Shown here: in pieces, positions 16,949 through 26,287 of the stretch | How positions within the stretch are numbered: the stretch's first letter is position 1 | Layout of the letters: each line of letters opens with the position of its first letter | Origin: an uncultured Odoribacter sp. | GTDB lineage: Bacteria; Bacteroidota; Bacteroidia; Bacteroidales; Marinifilaceae | Length of the DNA stretch: 59,345 bases | Assembly (NCBI GenBank): GCA_944321165.1 | Contig: CALUKE010000014.1 | Span: 1-59,345 of the forward strand | Direction: 5' to 3' | Program-made: the position numbers and the translations under genes | The notes under the pieces: generated by a model | Told to the model about the DNA's origin: nothing | Databases searched by the model: none | Seen by the model: only the letters and a program-made list of their open reading frames with translations

Positions 16949-18322
16949 ATGAAAGATATTCTGATAAATAAATGGTTTAAATTCAGCGTTGTACTGATTA
17001 TCTATTTGCTTTGGGCTTACTGGGTGGGCAGTTGGTGGCTGTTGATTCTGGTGCCGGTAATTTTCGACATATATATTACCAAAAAGGTGCATTGGGCTTT
17101 TTGGAAGAAAAAAGGTGTGGAAAAACAGACCAAAGCGGTAGAATGGATTGATGCGTTGATATTTGCGATTGTGGCGGCAACGCTGATTCGGATGTTTTTC
17201 TTCGAAGCCTATACGATTCCGACCTCTTCCATGGAAAAGAGCATGTTGGTAGGAGATTACCTGTTTGTCAGCAAAGTGGCTTACGGACCCAAATTGCCGA
17301 ATACGCCGCTGGCAGTACCTTTCACTCATCATACCATGCCTTTTACTCAAAAGACAAAAGCCTATTCCGAAGCCATCCAATGGCCGTATAAACGCATTGC
17401 CGGGACCTCGGAGATCCGGCGGAATGATATTATCGTATTCAATTTCCCGGCTGGCGATACCTTGATTGTCGGGGCGGAGAATCCCGATTACTACAGTCAG
17501 ATACGGGGAAATACCCGCATCTTTTTGGCGCAGAATCCTCAGTATAGTTGGGAAGAAGCCGAAAAAATCGTACGGGAGAAGATGTGGGAACGTTTGGAAA
17601 TCACCACTCGTCCGGTGGATAAAAGAGAAAATTACATCAAACGGGGAGTCGGTATGCCTGGAGATGTGTTGGAGTTGAAAGACGCGCAGCTGTATGTCAA
17701 TGGAGAACTGGCAGATAATCCGGAGAACCTGCAGTTCCGTTATGAGGTGAGGACCAACGGCACTCCGCTGAATCGGATGAAACTTCAGGATCTCGGTCTT
17801 TCCCTGGAAGATATCGGAATTCCCTCTACGGTCAATTACTTCCCTTTGACTTTGGAGATGGTGGAAAAATTGAAAAAATTTCCCAATGTGGTGGAGATTA
17901 ACCGTACCCGAGAAATCGGTCCCAATCCGGATATTTTTCCTTTCGATACCTTGAATTATCCCTGGAATGTCGATAATTTCGGTCCCTTGTATGTACCCAA
18001 GAAAGGCGATCAGGTTGAACTCAATATGAAAACTTTGCCTTTATACGAGCGGATCATCGGAACTTACGAAGGGAATGATCTGCAGGTCAAAGATTCTGTC
18101 ATTTATATCAATGGACAGGTGGCCAATAATTATACCTTTAAAATGAATTATTACTGGATGATGGGAGATAACCGACACTGTTCCGCCGATTCCCGTTTCT
18201 GGGGTTTTGTACCGGAAGACCACATTGTCGGTAAAGCCTATTTTATCTGGTTATCTTTGGACAAAGACAAATCGTTCCTGAGCAAAATCCGCTGGAACCG
18301 GATGTTCCGCTTTATTCATTGA
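16949..18322 (+). CDS. lepB: Signal peptidase I
   Basis: A membrane-anchored serine protease that removes signal peptides of secreted proteins. The N terminus holds two or three hydrophobic helices (about residues 5-45 and 68-85). The catalytic Ser94 lies in IPTSSMEKSM and the general-base Lys231 in YIKRGVGMPGD. The terminal box is YYWMMGDNRHCSADSRFWGFVPEDHIVGKA. At 457 residues it is longer than the E. coli enzyme (324) because of an insert between the Ser and Lys boxes and another before the last box, as usual in Bacteroidales. It follows dapB closely and is probably co-transcribed. Confidence 0.95.
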   Translation: MKDILINKWFKFSVVLIIYLLWAYWVGSWWLLILVPVIFDIYITKKVHWAFWKKKGVEKQTKAVEWIDALIFAIVAATLIRMFFFEAYTIPTSSMEKSMLVGDYLFVSKVAYGPKLPNTPLAVPFTHHTMPFTQKTKAYSEAIQWPYKRIAGTSEIRRNDIIVFNFPAGDTLIVGAENPDYYSQIRGNTRIFLAQNPQYSWEEAEKIVREKMWERLEITTRPVDKRENYIKRGVGMPGDVLELKDAQLYVNGELADNPENLQFRYEVRTNGTPLNRMKLQDLGLSLEDIGIPSTVNYFPLTLEMVEKLKKFPNVVEINRTREIGPNPDIFPFDTLNYPWNVDNFGPLYVPKKGDQVELNMKTLPLYERIIGTYEGNDLQVKDSVIYINGQVANNYTFKMNYYWMMGDNRHCSADSRFWGFVPEDHIVGKAYFIWLSLDKDKSFLSKIRWNRMFRFIH

Positions 18323-18438
18323 TCTGTGGTTTAATGTGATTCCGACTACAGATGACCATGTTCGGATTGGTACTGAAAGCAGGCATTGCATGGCGAGAAT
18401 AGGAAAACGGCAGAAAGATAAAAAGAGATAAACATCTT

Positions 18439-20925
18439 ATGGGTGGTATAAAAGTCTGGAAGAAATATCTTATTTTCATCAGCAGTACTTTCCGGGATAT
18501 GGATACGGAAAGGGATATTATAAAATTTGATGTACAGCGTCGATTAAACGAACGATATCGGAAGAAGTGCATTCAATTCCAGTTTATTGACCTGAGGATA
18601 GGGGTCAATACGGAGGGGCTGGCGGAAGAAAAAGCGGAAAACGAAGTATTGGAGATTTGTTTGTCGAATATTGACAAAGCACGACCGTTTTTCATTGCAC
18701 TGATCGGAAACAGATACGGCTGGATTCCCGATCGGGAGAGATGGCGATTTATCTTCGACCGACTCAGTAAAGAAAAACGGGTATTGATCGATGATAGTTC
18801 GAGAAAAAGCGTTACTGAATTGGAGATTCTGTATGGAGCTATAGGAAATCATGGTGAGAATCTGGATCATAGCCTTTTCTTTTTCAGGGATGAAGCCTCT
18901 TATCGGGGAATGCCGGAAAATGTACTGGCGGACTATGATGACAATAAAAATTTCAGCATATCCGCAGAAACACAGCGTCTGTTAAACAATCATTTGAACA
19001 ATCTGAAAGAGCGGATTGTTTCAATCAGCCGGCAATTGAACTTTTCGGAGATTTGTCACAACTATTCCTTGCAATGGAATACCGAGACCCAAGCTTTTGA
19101 TGGGACAGAGCAGTTTGCCGATCTCGTATATGACTCCTTATGTGCCGAAATAGACAAGGAAATTGAGGAAATGGTTTCGGACATTACCTGGCAAAAGGAG
19201 GAGGAGATGAATGTTGCATATTTGCTGCAAAGCAATACGGATGAGAAACCGACTCTGACGGAATATGATCGTCTTATCGAACTTTCCCGAAAACATCCTC
19301 AATTTTGTATGATCGCTCCTGTGGGGTGGGGAAAAGAGGTATTGATGTCGCAACTTTTTCATGCTTATTCCCAGAGAAAAAATACCATTTGCCTTGCAGC
19401 TTTTGCCGGTATTTCTCCATATTCTCAGACCATAACGCCCATCCTGATTCGGTGGGTACAACAATTGCAGAAATTGGCCGGAGAAAATCCGGTAGAAATG
19501 GAGATTGAGGATAGAAACTATTCGGAGATAAAGGAATTGTTTTTCCGGCTGGTGAAGGCATACAAGGAAAAAGGCATTGAAATCGTTACATTTTTAGGCA
19601 ATATCTCTTTTTTCGGCAGGATCAGACATCGGGATCTTTTTCTTACCTGGACAGATAGCGGTTGTCGGCTTATTGCAACTGCTGTCCCGGAAAATGCAGA
19701 ACAAATCGGGAACGGCCGCTCCCACATATATCTGTATCAGTTAAAGCCTGCGGAGATAAAGGATCGTTTACTCATCGTACGGAGCTATGAAAGGTTGTTC
19801 AACGTTTCTCTGCCTGCTGTTGTCACTCATAAAATCATCACGGAACAGGCAAATACTCCGTTGAGTATTGCTTTGATTATGACGTTACTGTCCAATTTCA
19901 GTACACGAAACATGTTGGAAATTCGGGCAAATGGCAACGGCGTTTCCGAGATGGAGAAAATAAATGCATACATTGAAAAATTGTATGATATGGCTCCCCG
20001 GTCGAATACGGCCTTGTTCTCGTTTGTTTTGCATCACCTTTGCGAAGGATTGGAATACGGACCGGCATACGAAGAGATGGTACGCTACCTGGTTTTATCG
20101 CCGATTGGTTTGAGGGAGTCGGATATGGAGCTGTTGGTTTCCGGTTCATTTCGCATGCTGCATTTCAGAACATTGGCTTTTCTTTTGAAGGAGTTTATAT
20201 TTGAGCATCCATTTTCTCACAGATGGTATCTGCGAAAAGACATTCGTCCCGACGAACTCATTCCTGCTTATACGGAACGACAGGCTTATTACCGAAAATT
20301 GGAAAAGATTACGGCCGAACTGAAAGATGACGATCCGCAAAAAAAATCGATGCTATTTTATTACGCAATTATGGCGGAAGATTCTCGTACTTCTGCCTCC
20401 TATCTTGCAGCGGCTGAAAATAGTGCCTATTTTCAGGAGAGATACAGCCATGCCAAGTATTATTTGTTGAATGATCTGCTGCTGGATGCGAGGCTTGAAG
20501 CCTATTGTGACGAATGCGATGAGGAACAGCGGATACGCTTCATATACGGATGGATAGTAGGGGTAGGAGAGATTTGGGAAACGCAAGCTTTGCAAATATT
20601 CCTGGTTGAGAAATATCTGCATGATATTTCTCCGGGCTCTTTGGATATGGATACGGCTTATCGTTGGGCTTGGATATATACTCATTGCAAACAATTGGCA
20701 GAGTTTGGATACCGGGAAGGCAATGCTCAAGAATCTGAAAAGAAAAGACGCTTTTATATGCAGCAGGCCATTGCAGGCTTTGAACGGTGTTACCAGATGG
20801 ATCCGGATTACAAAGATGTCCGAAATATCCTAAAAGCGATGTTAATGGAACAGATGGAGTATGCCATGCAGGAGAACAGTTGGGAAGAGATTGAAAATTA
20901 TTATGATCGAATAAAAAGAATGTAA
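18439..20925 (+). CDS. DUF4062 domain protein with degenerate STAND-like ATPase region
   Basis: A large soluble protein of 828 residues. The N terminus (KKYLIFISSTFRDMDTERD, then PFFIALIGNRYGWIP, about 8-100) is a DUF4062 domain, a TIR/nucleoside-deoxyribosyltransferase-like fold that in other proteins sits ahead of STAND NTPases. A P-loop-like segment, IAPVGWGKEVLMSQL (about 292-305), lacks the first Gly and the Ser/Thr of a real Walker A, so ATP binding is doubtful. The C-terminal 350 residues are helical, probably repeat-like. A helical partner starts 4 bases downstream, and a type I-B cas operon follows. DUF4062-STAND proteins resemble anti-phage sensors; defence is inferred from architecture and neighbourhood, not shown. 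Confidence 0.8.
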   Translation: MGGIKVWKKYLIFISSTFRDMDTERDIIKFDVQRRLNERYRKKCIQFQFIDLRIGVNTEGLAEEKAENEVLEICLSNIDKARPFFIALIGNRYGWIPDRERWRFIFDRLSKEKRVLIDDSSRKSVTELEILYGAIGNHGENLDHSLFFFRDEASYRGMPENVLADYDDNKNFSISAETQRLLNNHLNNLKERIVSISRQLNFSEICHNYSLQWNTETQAFDGTEQFADLVYDSLCAEIDKEIEEMVSDITWQKEEEMNVAYLLQSNTDEKPTLTEYDRLIELSRKHPQFCMIAPVGWGKEVLMSQLFHAYSQRKNTICLAAFAGISPYSQTITPILIRWVQQLQKLAGENPVEMEIEDRNYSEIKELFFRLVKAYKEKGIEIVTFLGNISFFGRIRHRDLFLTWTDSGCRLIATAVPENAEQIGNGRSHIYLYQLKPAEIKDRLLIVRSYERLFNVSLPAVVTHKIITEQANTPLSIALIMTLLSNFSTRNMLEIRANGNGVSEMEKINAYIEKLYDMAPRSNTALFSFVLHHLCEGLEYGPAYEEMVRYLVLSPIGLRESDMELLVSGSFRMLHFRTLAFLLKEFIFEHPFSHRWYLRKDIRPDELIPAYTERQAYYRKLEKITAELKDDDPQKKSMLFYYAIMAEDSRTSASYLAAAENSAYFQERYSHAKYYLLNDLLLDARLEAYCDECDEEQRIRFIYGWIVGVGEIWETQALQIFLVEKYLHDISPGSLDMDTAYRWAWIYTHCKQLAEFGYREGNAQESEKKRRFYMQQAIAGFERCYQMDPDYKDVRNILKAMLMEQMEYAMQENSWEEIENYYDRIKRM

Positions 20926-20929
20926 TTTT

Positions 20930-21601
20930 ATGCAGGATTACGAAACTGTGAAACGTCGTGCGGCTGCAGTAAAAATGGCCAAACAAATGTTTTTCTTAGC
21001 CTTCAAGAAAGGGCAGGATGAGAAAGCAAAGCAATATCTGGATGAGATGTATCAGGAAGCCCGAAATATCATGACAGATAATCCGAATTCCATTGCTGCA
21101 GCCGTTGTATATGCCAATGCTTCTCAAACTGCTTTCGAATATTATGAAAAGAAGCATTCGCCGCTTTTCACGGCTTCTTTTGCCAATTTCGTATTTCGCC
21201 GGTTAAAACGGAACCTGGATGATTTTCCAGACAGTGAAGAGGCTCAAACAATTTTATTGGGGGCTAGCATGCAATTACTTTCCAGTGTACAAACACTCAA
21301 AGGATACTATGATTTTCTGTTTCAAATGAAAAAATGTGAGGAAGAGCGGAAGGGGGATGAAGACAACGACGATGAAATATTTTTCAAAAACACTCTGAAC
21401 GGAATGGTGCAGGCTGCCGCCGCAATTTGTGCTACCTTTTTGGTAAAAACGCGAGACCTCAATCCGGATCATCCGATTATTGATCTGGCTGAAAATATCC
21501 TTGGCGAAACACATTTTGACTTTGATGAAGAAATCGGCAATCTTTCACTCGAACAATGCGCTGATAAAATCACGGAATTGCTGGATTTATTTGCTAAATG
21601 A
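20930..21601 (+). CDS. Uncharacterised helical protein, partner of the DUF4062 protein
   Basis: I do not recognise a family. The 223-residue product appears all-helical: a basic N terminus (DYETVKRRAAAVKMAKQMF), TPR-like helical pairs, a highly acidic loop (EERKGDEDNDDE, about 138-149) and an acidic C terminus. There are no membrane helices or signal peptide. It begins 4 bases after the DUF4062 gene and must be translated from the same message, so it is likely a binding partner, adaptor or regulator. A 224-base gap with its own promoter separates the pair from cas6. Confidence 0.75.
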   Translation: MQDYETVKRRAAAVKMAKQMFFLAFKKGQDEKAKQYLDEMYQEARNIMTDNPNSIAAAVVYANASQTAFEYYEKKHSPLFTASFANFVFRRLKRNLDDFPDSEEAQTILLGASMQLLSSVQTLKGYYDFLFQMKKCEEERKGDEDNDDEIFFKNTLNGMVQAAAAICATFLVKTRDLNPDHPIIDLAENILGETHFDFDEEIGNLSLEQCADKITELLDLFAK

Positions 21602-21726
21602 AATATCTATAATTACTGTTTGTGTAATTTCTGTTTTTACTTTTTATTTTTTAGTTGCTAAATATAAATCTTATTCTCATAAAATTATTTGTGAGTAGAT
21701 AAATATTCTTTTGAAATAGTTAACGA

Positions 21727-21762
21727 AAACGTTTGAAATTTGTATATTTGTAAAAAACGTTT
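21727..21762 (+). promoter_or_regulatory. cas operon promoter flanked by two palindromes
   Basis: The -7 box TATATTTG (21743-21750) lies between two copies of the perfect palindrome AAACGTTT (21727-21734 and 21755-21762), 28 bases apart. The extended copies share AAAACGTTT followed by GA or AA. This geometry fits an operator for a dimeric repressor. No dedicated regulator gene is adjacent. cas6 starts at 21826. Confidence 0.55.
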
Positions 21763-21825
21763 AAGGTGTTGTTTGGTTGAAAATATTTGAAATGTATATA
21801 GAACCAGTCTTGATAATTTTAATAT

Positions 21826-22611
21826 ATGAGATTCAAATTAATATTGGAAGTAAATAAACAAGCTTTTGGGAATAAATTGCCTATAAATTATCAGTATGAA
21901 CAATCTGCAGTCATTTATAAGATTTTGTCATATGGTGATAAAGAGTATGCGTCCTGGCTCCATGGGAATGGTTTTAAATTAGAGAATGGAAAATCTTTTA
22001 AACTCTTTACTTTTTCTCGTTTTAAAATAGAAAAACGCAATATATTGAAAAGAGAAGAAAGAATAGAAATTCTTTCAGATTTAGTTGAATGGCAGATTAG
22101 TTTTTTGCCAGAAAAAAGTACTCAGCAATTTATTACAGGTTTATTTTCCAATCAGATTTTTGAAATAGGTGATAAAAAATCTGCTGTTCAGTTTGTTGTA
22201 AAAAGTATTGAAACGATGCCATCGTTAAATTATACTTCAGAAATGATTTTTAAAACGATGTCCCCGATTTGTATAAAATTTAAACGGGAAGATGGAAAAA
22301 CGGATTATTTGTCACCAAAAGATGTTCGCTCCAAAAAACTTCTTATTCTAGGGCTTTTGGATCGTTATCGTTCTTATTATGGTACGTCTTTAGACTGTAC
22401 GTGGGAAGAGTGTCACTTTGAAGTGATGGATGAACCTAAATCAGTATTAGTCGCTATAAAAGCCGGCACCAAAGAGCAGACTTATGTACGTGGTTATATG
22501 TGTACTTTTAAAATAAGAGCCCCTAAGGAACTTTTGGAACTAATGTATGAAAGCGGTATGGGGAATTTGTGTGCACAAGGGTTTGGGTGTTTGAAAAGTA
22601 TTGATAAATAG
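21826..22611 (+). CDS. cas6: CRISPR pre-crRNA endoribonuclease Cas6
   Basis: Cuts the long array transcript within each repeat, leaving the 8-base handle (here ATTGAAAC) at the 5' end of each crRNA. The fold is a double ferredoxin with a glycine-rich C-terminal loop, seen as YESGMGNLCAQGFGCLK. A candidate general acid is His46 (SWLHGNGF), placed where Cas6 enzymes usually have their catalytic His; this is inferred. At 261 residues it is normal for type I-B. It is the first cas gene, 76 bases after the -7 box, and cas8b follows 24 bases later. Confidence 0.93.
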   Translation: MRFKLILEVNKQAFGNKLPINYQYEQSAVIYKILSYGDKEYASWLHGNGFKLENGKSFKLFTFSRFKIEKRNILKREERIEILSDLVEWQISFLPEKSTQQFITGLFSNQIFEIGDKKSAVQFVVKSIETMPSLNYTSEMIFKTMSPICIKFKREDGKTDYLSPKDVRSKKLLILGLLDRYRSYYGTSLDCTWEECHFEVMDEPKSVLVAIKAGTKEQTYVRGYMCTFKIRAPKELLELMYESGMGNLCAQGFGCLKSIDK

Positions 22612-22635
22612 GTGTTTGATAATAATATATAATTT

Positions 22636-24531
22636 ATGATAAGGGAAATAATAAACTTTACGAAAGATTTATTGGAAGACTTTCCTGATATTCTACAATG
22701 GAACACAAAGCCCAACGGTGGACTATATGTATTTGTACATTTAGACAATGAAGGCCATTGGGACAGCAGTAATCTGGAATATGGAAAAGATTATTTTTAC
22801 ATCGGTGTGAATAATTCAGAATCTGAAGATTATGTAAATAAGGCGATGGCTTATGAAGAGCAGGTAAAACGAGTAGGTACAACTATGAATAAAGTGCTTG
22901 ACAAGAAAAAGCAAATTTTTTCATGCTCGCCTTTTGCTGTTACTTTTAAGAAGAAATCCTTTACTAACATTAAGCTGGAAGGTAAAGGTTCTGATAAGAT
23001 CAGAAATCTTTTGCCGGAATATTTTTATTCAGCACGACAGCTTTGTAAAGAAAAAGATACTGAATGCCAGTTTTCCATTGGCTTTGAAAACACCTGTGGG
23101 CAAGTATTATATTACTTGGAAAGCCTATATTCACCTTTTCTGACAGGTGAAAAGTGTATTTTGGAAGAGATGAAAGATGAAGAATTTGTCAATCTATTTA
23201 TAGATAACGTTCCATTAGAGACCTACAAACAAGTACACGACGTCTACTTACAAGACAGATTGTTCAATTCAAATGATTATAATGAATCTTATTCTGAAAT
23301 GACTTATGGATTAAGTGGATTCATGAATGGATTAAATTCTAAAAAACCATTTTTGATTCATAAGACAGGAGTAATGTCGAATGGAATAAATGGACGGGTA
23401 ACCTCGGCTGATGCTTTGTATTTGAGTTTTTTTGAAACATTGGTTATCAATGGAACCCTTCCTAATCCACTTCCAATTATAATCGATAAAAAAGAAATTA
23501 ACGGACAGATAGTTTCTATTTTCAACAAAGGAGGTAAGAAAGGGTACGCTGACATTCTAAAGTCTATATTCGAGAACAAGCATCTTGAAGATTTATCGGA
23601 CTATTATCTGTTGAATTATTCGAAAAGGAAAAGTATTATAATCAATGATATTGATTTTGTTCCTTTATTCAGATTCAATTTGAAACCAACAGTGAAACTG
23701 GTAAATCTCTTGGGAGTAGGGAAGAAAAAAGAAGACGGGGAATTTATCTTTGAGCCGGATATTTCTTTGATCAATATTTTTGACTTTGAAAGAATTGTTG
23801 TCAAGGAAATTTTCAATAATGCCCTTATCATGGAAAATGATAAAGGAATAAAGACTCGTTATTTTGATGAGATTGACCCTGTATACATTAAAGGAGGAGA
23901 TTTAATGTATCAGCTTATCCTGAAATATCGCAAAGCTTTCTATGATTACATATATAAATCGAAGCAAAATGCATTGAATATTCAAATGTTTGATGATGTG
24001 ATGTTTATTTCCATATTGTCGAACATCCGTACGGATGATTTAAAAGGATATTTCAGTAACAATCTCACTATTAAAAAGAAGTTAAATATCTGGTTTAGCT
24101 TGTATTCTTTATTCAATAATACCAATAACAACATTAATGCAGAAATTATGGCCTCGAAAATTACAGAATTACTCACCCAAATGCGTCAAGTCGCTCGAGG
24201 GGGAACTATCATCGAAACCCCGGAAGAATTTGCCTTTGCTGCGGGACAACTTGTTTCTTATTTGATTGATCGGAGTGTGGCAAGCAACAAGACATATTCT
24301 ATGCTAGAACCTTATTTGCAAAAAACAAAGTCAGGATATTTACAAGATGCCATTGCTCATACAGTATCTGTGTATAAGCATGACATCAGTACTTATAAAG
24401 GAGCTTTTCAACAATTGGCTTCCAATGTATTGACATATGACGGGGAGTTGGAAATGAAACCACTTCTCAAATTCTTTTTGGCTGGTTGTTTTAGCTACTG
24501 CGTGATTTATGAAAAGAAAGATAACGATTAA
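22636..24531 (+). CDS. cas8b: Type I-B Cascade large subunit Cas8b
   Basis: The large subunit of the I-B surveillance complex, expected to read the PAM and open the target DNA. Assignment rests on position between cas6 and cas7, length (631 residues) and resemblance to the TM1802/Csh1 group, which is poorly conserved. No CxxC zinc pair is obvious, although some relatives have one. Features seen are the N-terminal segment QWNTKPNGGLYVFVHL, a central Lys-rich region around KKKSFTNIKLEGKG, and a C-terminal helical domain (about 470-631) that may fill the Cas11 role. Codon use is AT-rich, like the other cas genes. Confidence 0.85.
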   Translation: MIREIINFTKDLLEDFPDILQWNTKPNGGLYVFVHLDNEGHWDSSNLEYGKDYFYIGVNNSESEDYVNKAMAYEEQVKRVGTTMNKVLDKKKQIFSCSPFAVTFKKKSFTNIKLEGKGSDKIRNLLPEYFYSARQLCKEKDTECQFSIGFENTCGQVLYYLESLYSPFLTGEKCILEEMKDEEFVNLFIDNVPLETYKQVHDVYLQDRLFNSNDYNESYSEMTYGLSGFMNGLNSKKPFLIHKTGVMSNGINGRVTSADALYLSFFETLVINGTLPNPLPIIIDKKEINGQIVSIFNKGGKKGYADILKSIFENKHLEDLSDYYLLNYSKRKSIIINDIDFVPLFRFNLKPTVKLVNLLGVGKKKEDGEFIFEPDISLINIFDFERIVVKEIFNNALIMENDKGIKTRYFDEIDPVYIKGGDLMYQLILKYRKAFYDYIYKSKQNALNIQMFDDVMFISILSNIRTDDLKGYFSNNLTIKKKLNIWFSLYSLFNNTNNNINAEIMASKITELLTQMRQVARGGTIIETPEEFAFAAGQLVSYLIDRSVASNKTYSMLEPYLQKTKSGYLQDAIAHTVSVYKHDISTYKGAFQQLASNVLTYDGELEMKPLLKFFLAGCFSYCVIYEKKDND

Positions 24532-24554
24532 TAAATTGATAGGAGATTAATATT

Positions 24555-25496
24555 ATGACAGAATTTGTAAAAAGAGTGTTTGGTTGTGCGGTTATTAAAG
24601 CCATAAATGCAAATTATAATGCTGATTTTTCAGGTCAGCCACGTACTTTACCGAACGGTGTTGTATATGCAACAGATAAAACCTTGAAGTATAGCTGTAA
24701 AAACTATATCAGGACTGTGTATCCTTTGGAGAAAGTGTTCTACTTTAAGTCTCTGAATGAAAATATGAATCCGATCTCTTTGAATGAATGTTACAAGAAA
24801 TATTTTGGTGATTTTCCTAAAAAGGAAAAAGGAAAAGAGACTATAGCAAAAAAAGAAGTGACAAAAAACCTTCTTTCTTGTATTGATATCCGTTTGTTCG
24901 GGGCCACTTTTGCCGGTGAAACAAATATTTCTCTTCATGGTCCTGTTCAAGTGAATCATGGAGTTAATATATGGTCTGAGAACAACATTTATTCAGAACA
25001 GATAACCTCTCCTTTCAGCAATAAAGCCGATGATCCGGAGGCAGAAAAAGGAATGACCACCATCGGGCGTCAATCCAGGCTGGAAGAAGGCCACTACCTG
25101 CATCATTTTTCAATCAATCCTCAAAATTTGAGGGATATGGTGGCTTTGGCTGGCGAAGGTGCCCAATCGTTAAGTGACGAGGACATAAACAAGCTAAAAG
25201 AGGCAATGAGGAGAGGTGTCACTTGGTACGACTCGGCTTCAAAGTCAGGATGTGAGAATGAGATGCTGGTATGGATCCAGTTGAAGGAAGGTTCTAAGGC
25301 TGTTCTGCCTAATTTGACCAGTTTGATAGAGCTTTCGGCCCAGAAAGAGCATGGAAAATACGTATACGATTTGGTCAAACTTTCAACCAAGCTTTCCGGA
25401 TTGGAAGAAGGAATCGAAACAATAGAGATTTATTACGATCCGGAATCTGTTTCATTGAAGAATGTACCAGTAGGAACTAAAGAAATGGAGTTATGA
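24555..25496 (+). CDS. cas7: Type I-B Cascade backbone subunit Cas7 (Csh2 type)
   Basis: The subunit that polymerises along the crRNA spacer to form the Cascade filament. The 313-residue product begins MTEFVKRVFGCAVIKAINAN and shows Csh2/Cas7b traits: DIRLFGATFAG, LHGPVQVNHG and a C-terminal ferredoxin strand GIETIEIYYDPESV. The segment between about 135 and 175 (ITSPFSNKADDPEAEKGMTT) fits the thumb region that kinks the target strand. It is followed directly by cas5 (1-base gap). Confidence 0.93.
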   Translation: MTEFVKRVFGCAVIKAINANYNADFSGQPRTLPNGVVYATDKTLKYSCKNYIRTVYPLEKVFYFKSLNENMNPISLNECYKKYFGDFPKKEKGKETIAKKEVTKNLLSCIDIRLFGATFAGETNISLHGPVQVNHGVNIWSENNIYSEQITSPFSNKADDPEAEKGMTTIGRQSRLEEGHYLHHFSINPQNLRDMVALAGEGAQSLSDEDINKLKEAMRRGVTWYDSASKSGCENEMLVWIQLKEGSKAVLPNLTSLIELSAQKEHGKYVYDLVKLSTKLSGLEEGIETIEIYYDPESVSLKNVPVGTKEMEL

Positions 25497-25497
25497 T

Positions 25498-26271
25498 ATG
25501 GGAAGGAATAAATTGGTGTCTTTTGATTTAAAAGCCGATTTCGGATTTTTCAAAAAGCCGGACATAAATGACATTTATCTAACCTATGGTATACTTCATA
25601 AACCGGCTTTGCTTGGAATTTTGGGCGCTATAGTAGGTTTGCCAGGGTTTCAGGAGAATTCGACTTTACCGGTGTATTATCAGAAACTGAGACATCTGAA
25701 GATAGGAGTATCTCCTTTGAATAGCCAGCATGGCAACTTTATTAAACATTTGGTTAAGTATACCAATACAACAGGAATGGCCAGTAATGAAGAAGGAGGT
25801 AATCTGATAATAGAGGAACAGGTACTGATAAAACCGGAATACCGTTGTTATTTGCTCTTAAATTCAGAAGATGAACTGGAAAATGATTTATATTTTAACC
25901 TGAAGACTTATCAGGCAGAATTTCTACCTTATATGGGTAAGAACGATTTCTCAGCCTGGTGGGAAAACTTTAAGGAATATGAATCTTTTAAAGTATTTGA
26001 CTTTGACAGGGATTATAAGATTGCTACTCTTTTCCGGAAGGAAGATACTGTATCAAATTACCTTGTCAAAGCGATAGGATTGGCCGCACTGGGAAAAGAA
26101 CCTGTTTCACTCTATTTCGAAAAGCTGCCCGTAGCGTATGACGAGACACTATATCAGTACGAATATGCAGATTTTGTCTATTCCCATGGAGCCAGATTTC
26201 GAAAGGATATGAAAATCTCAACCGGTGATTTTTATACCATCGACAATGATCAGGTTATTCAGTTATTATGA
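25498..26271 (+). CDS. cas5: Type I-B Cascade subunit Cas5 (Cas5h type)
   Basis: Caps the 5' handle of the crRNA and joins Cas8b to the Cas7 filament. The N terminus, KLVSFDLKADFGFFKKPD followed by LTYGILHKPALLGILGAIVGLPGF, is the Cas5h/Cas5b RAMP signature. The length of 257 residues is standard for I-B. It abuts cas7 upstream and precedes cas3 by 16 bases, giving the usual I-B order. Confidence 0.93.
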   Translation: MGRNKLVSFDLKADFGFFKKPDINDIYLTYGILHKPALLGILGAIVGLPGFQENSTLPVYYQKLRHLKIGVSPLNSQHGNFIKHLVKYTNTTGMASNEEGGNLIIEEQVLIKPEYRCYLLLNSEDELENDLYFNLKTYQAEFLPYMGKNDFSAWWENFKEYESFKVFDFDRDYKIATLFRKEDTVSNYLVKAIGLAALGKEPVSLYFEKLPVAYDETLYQYEYADFVYSHGARFRKDMKISTGDFYTIDNDQVIQLL

Positions 26272-26287
26272 TTGATACAAAGGGGAT

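Noticed and set aside
18544..18870. Minus-strand frames inside the DUF4062 gene
   Set aside because: Overlap a long gene with coherent domains and have no motif of their own.
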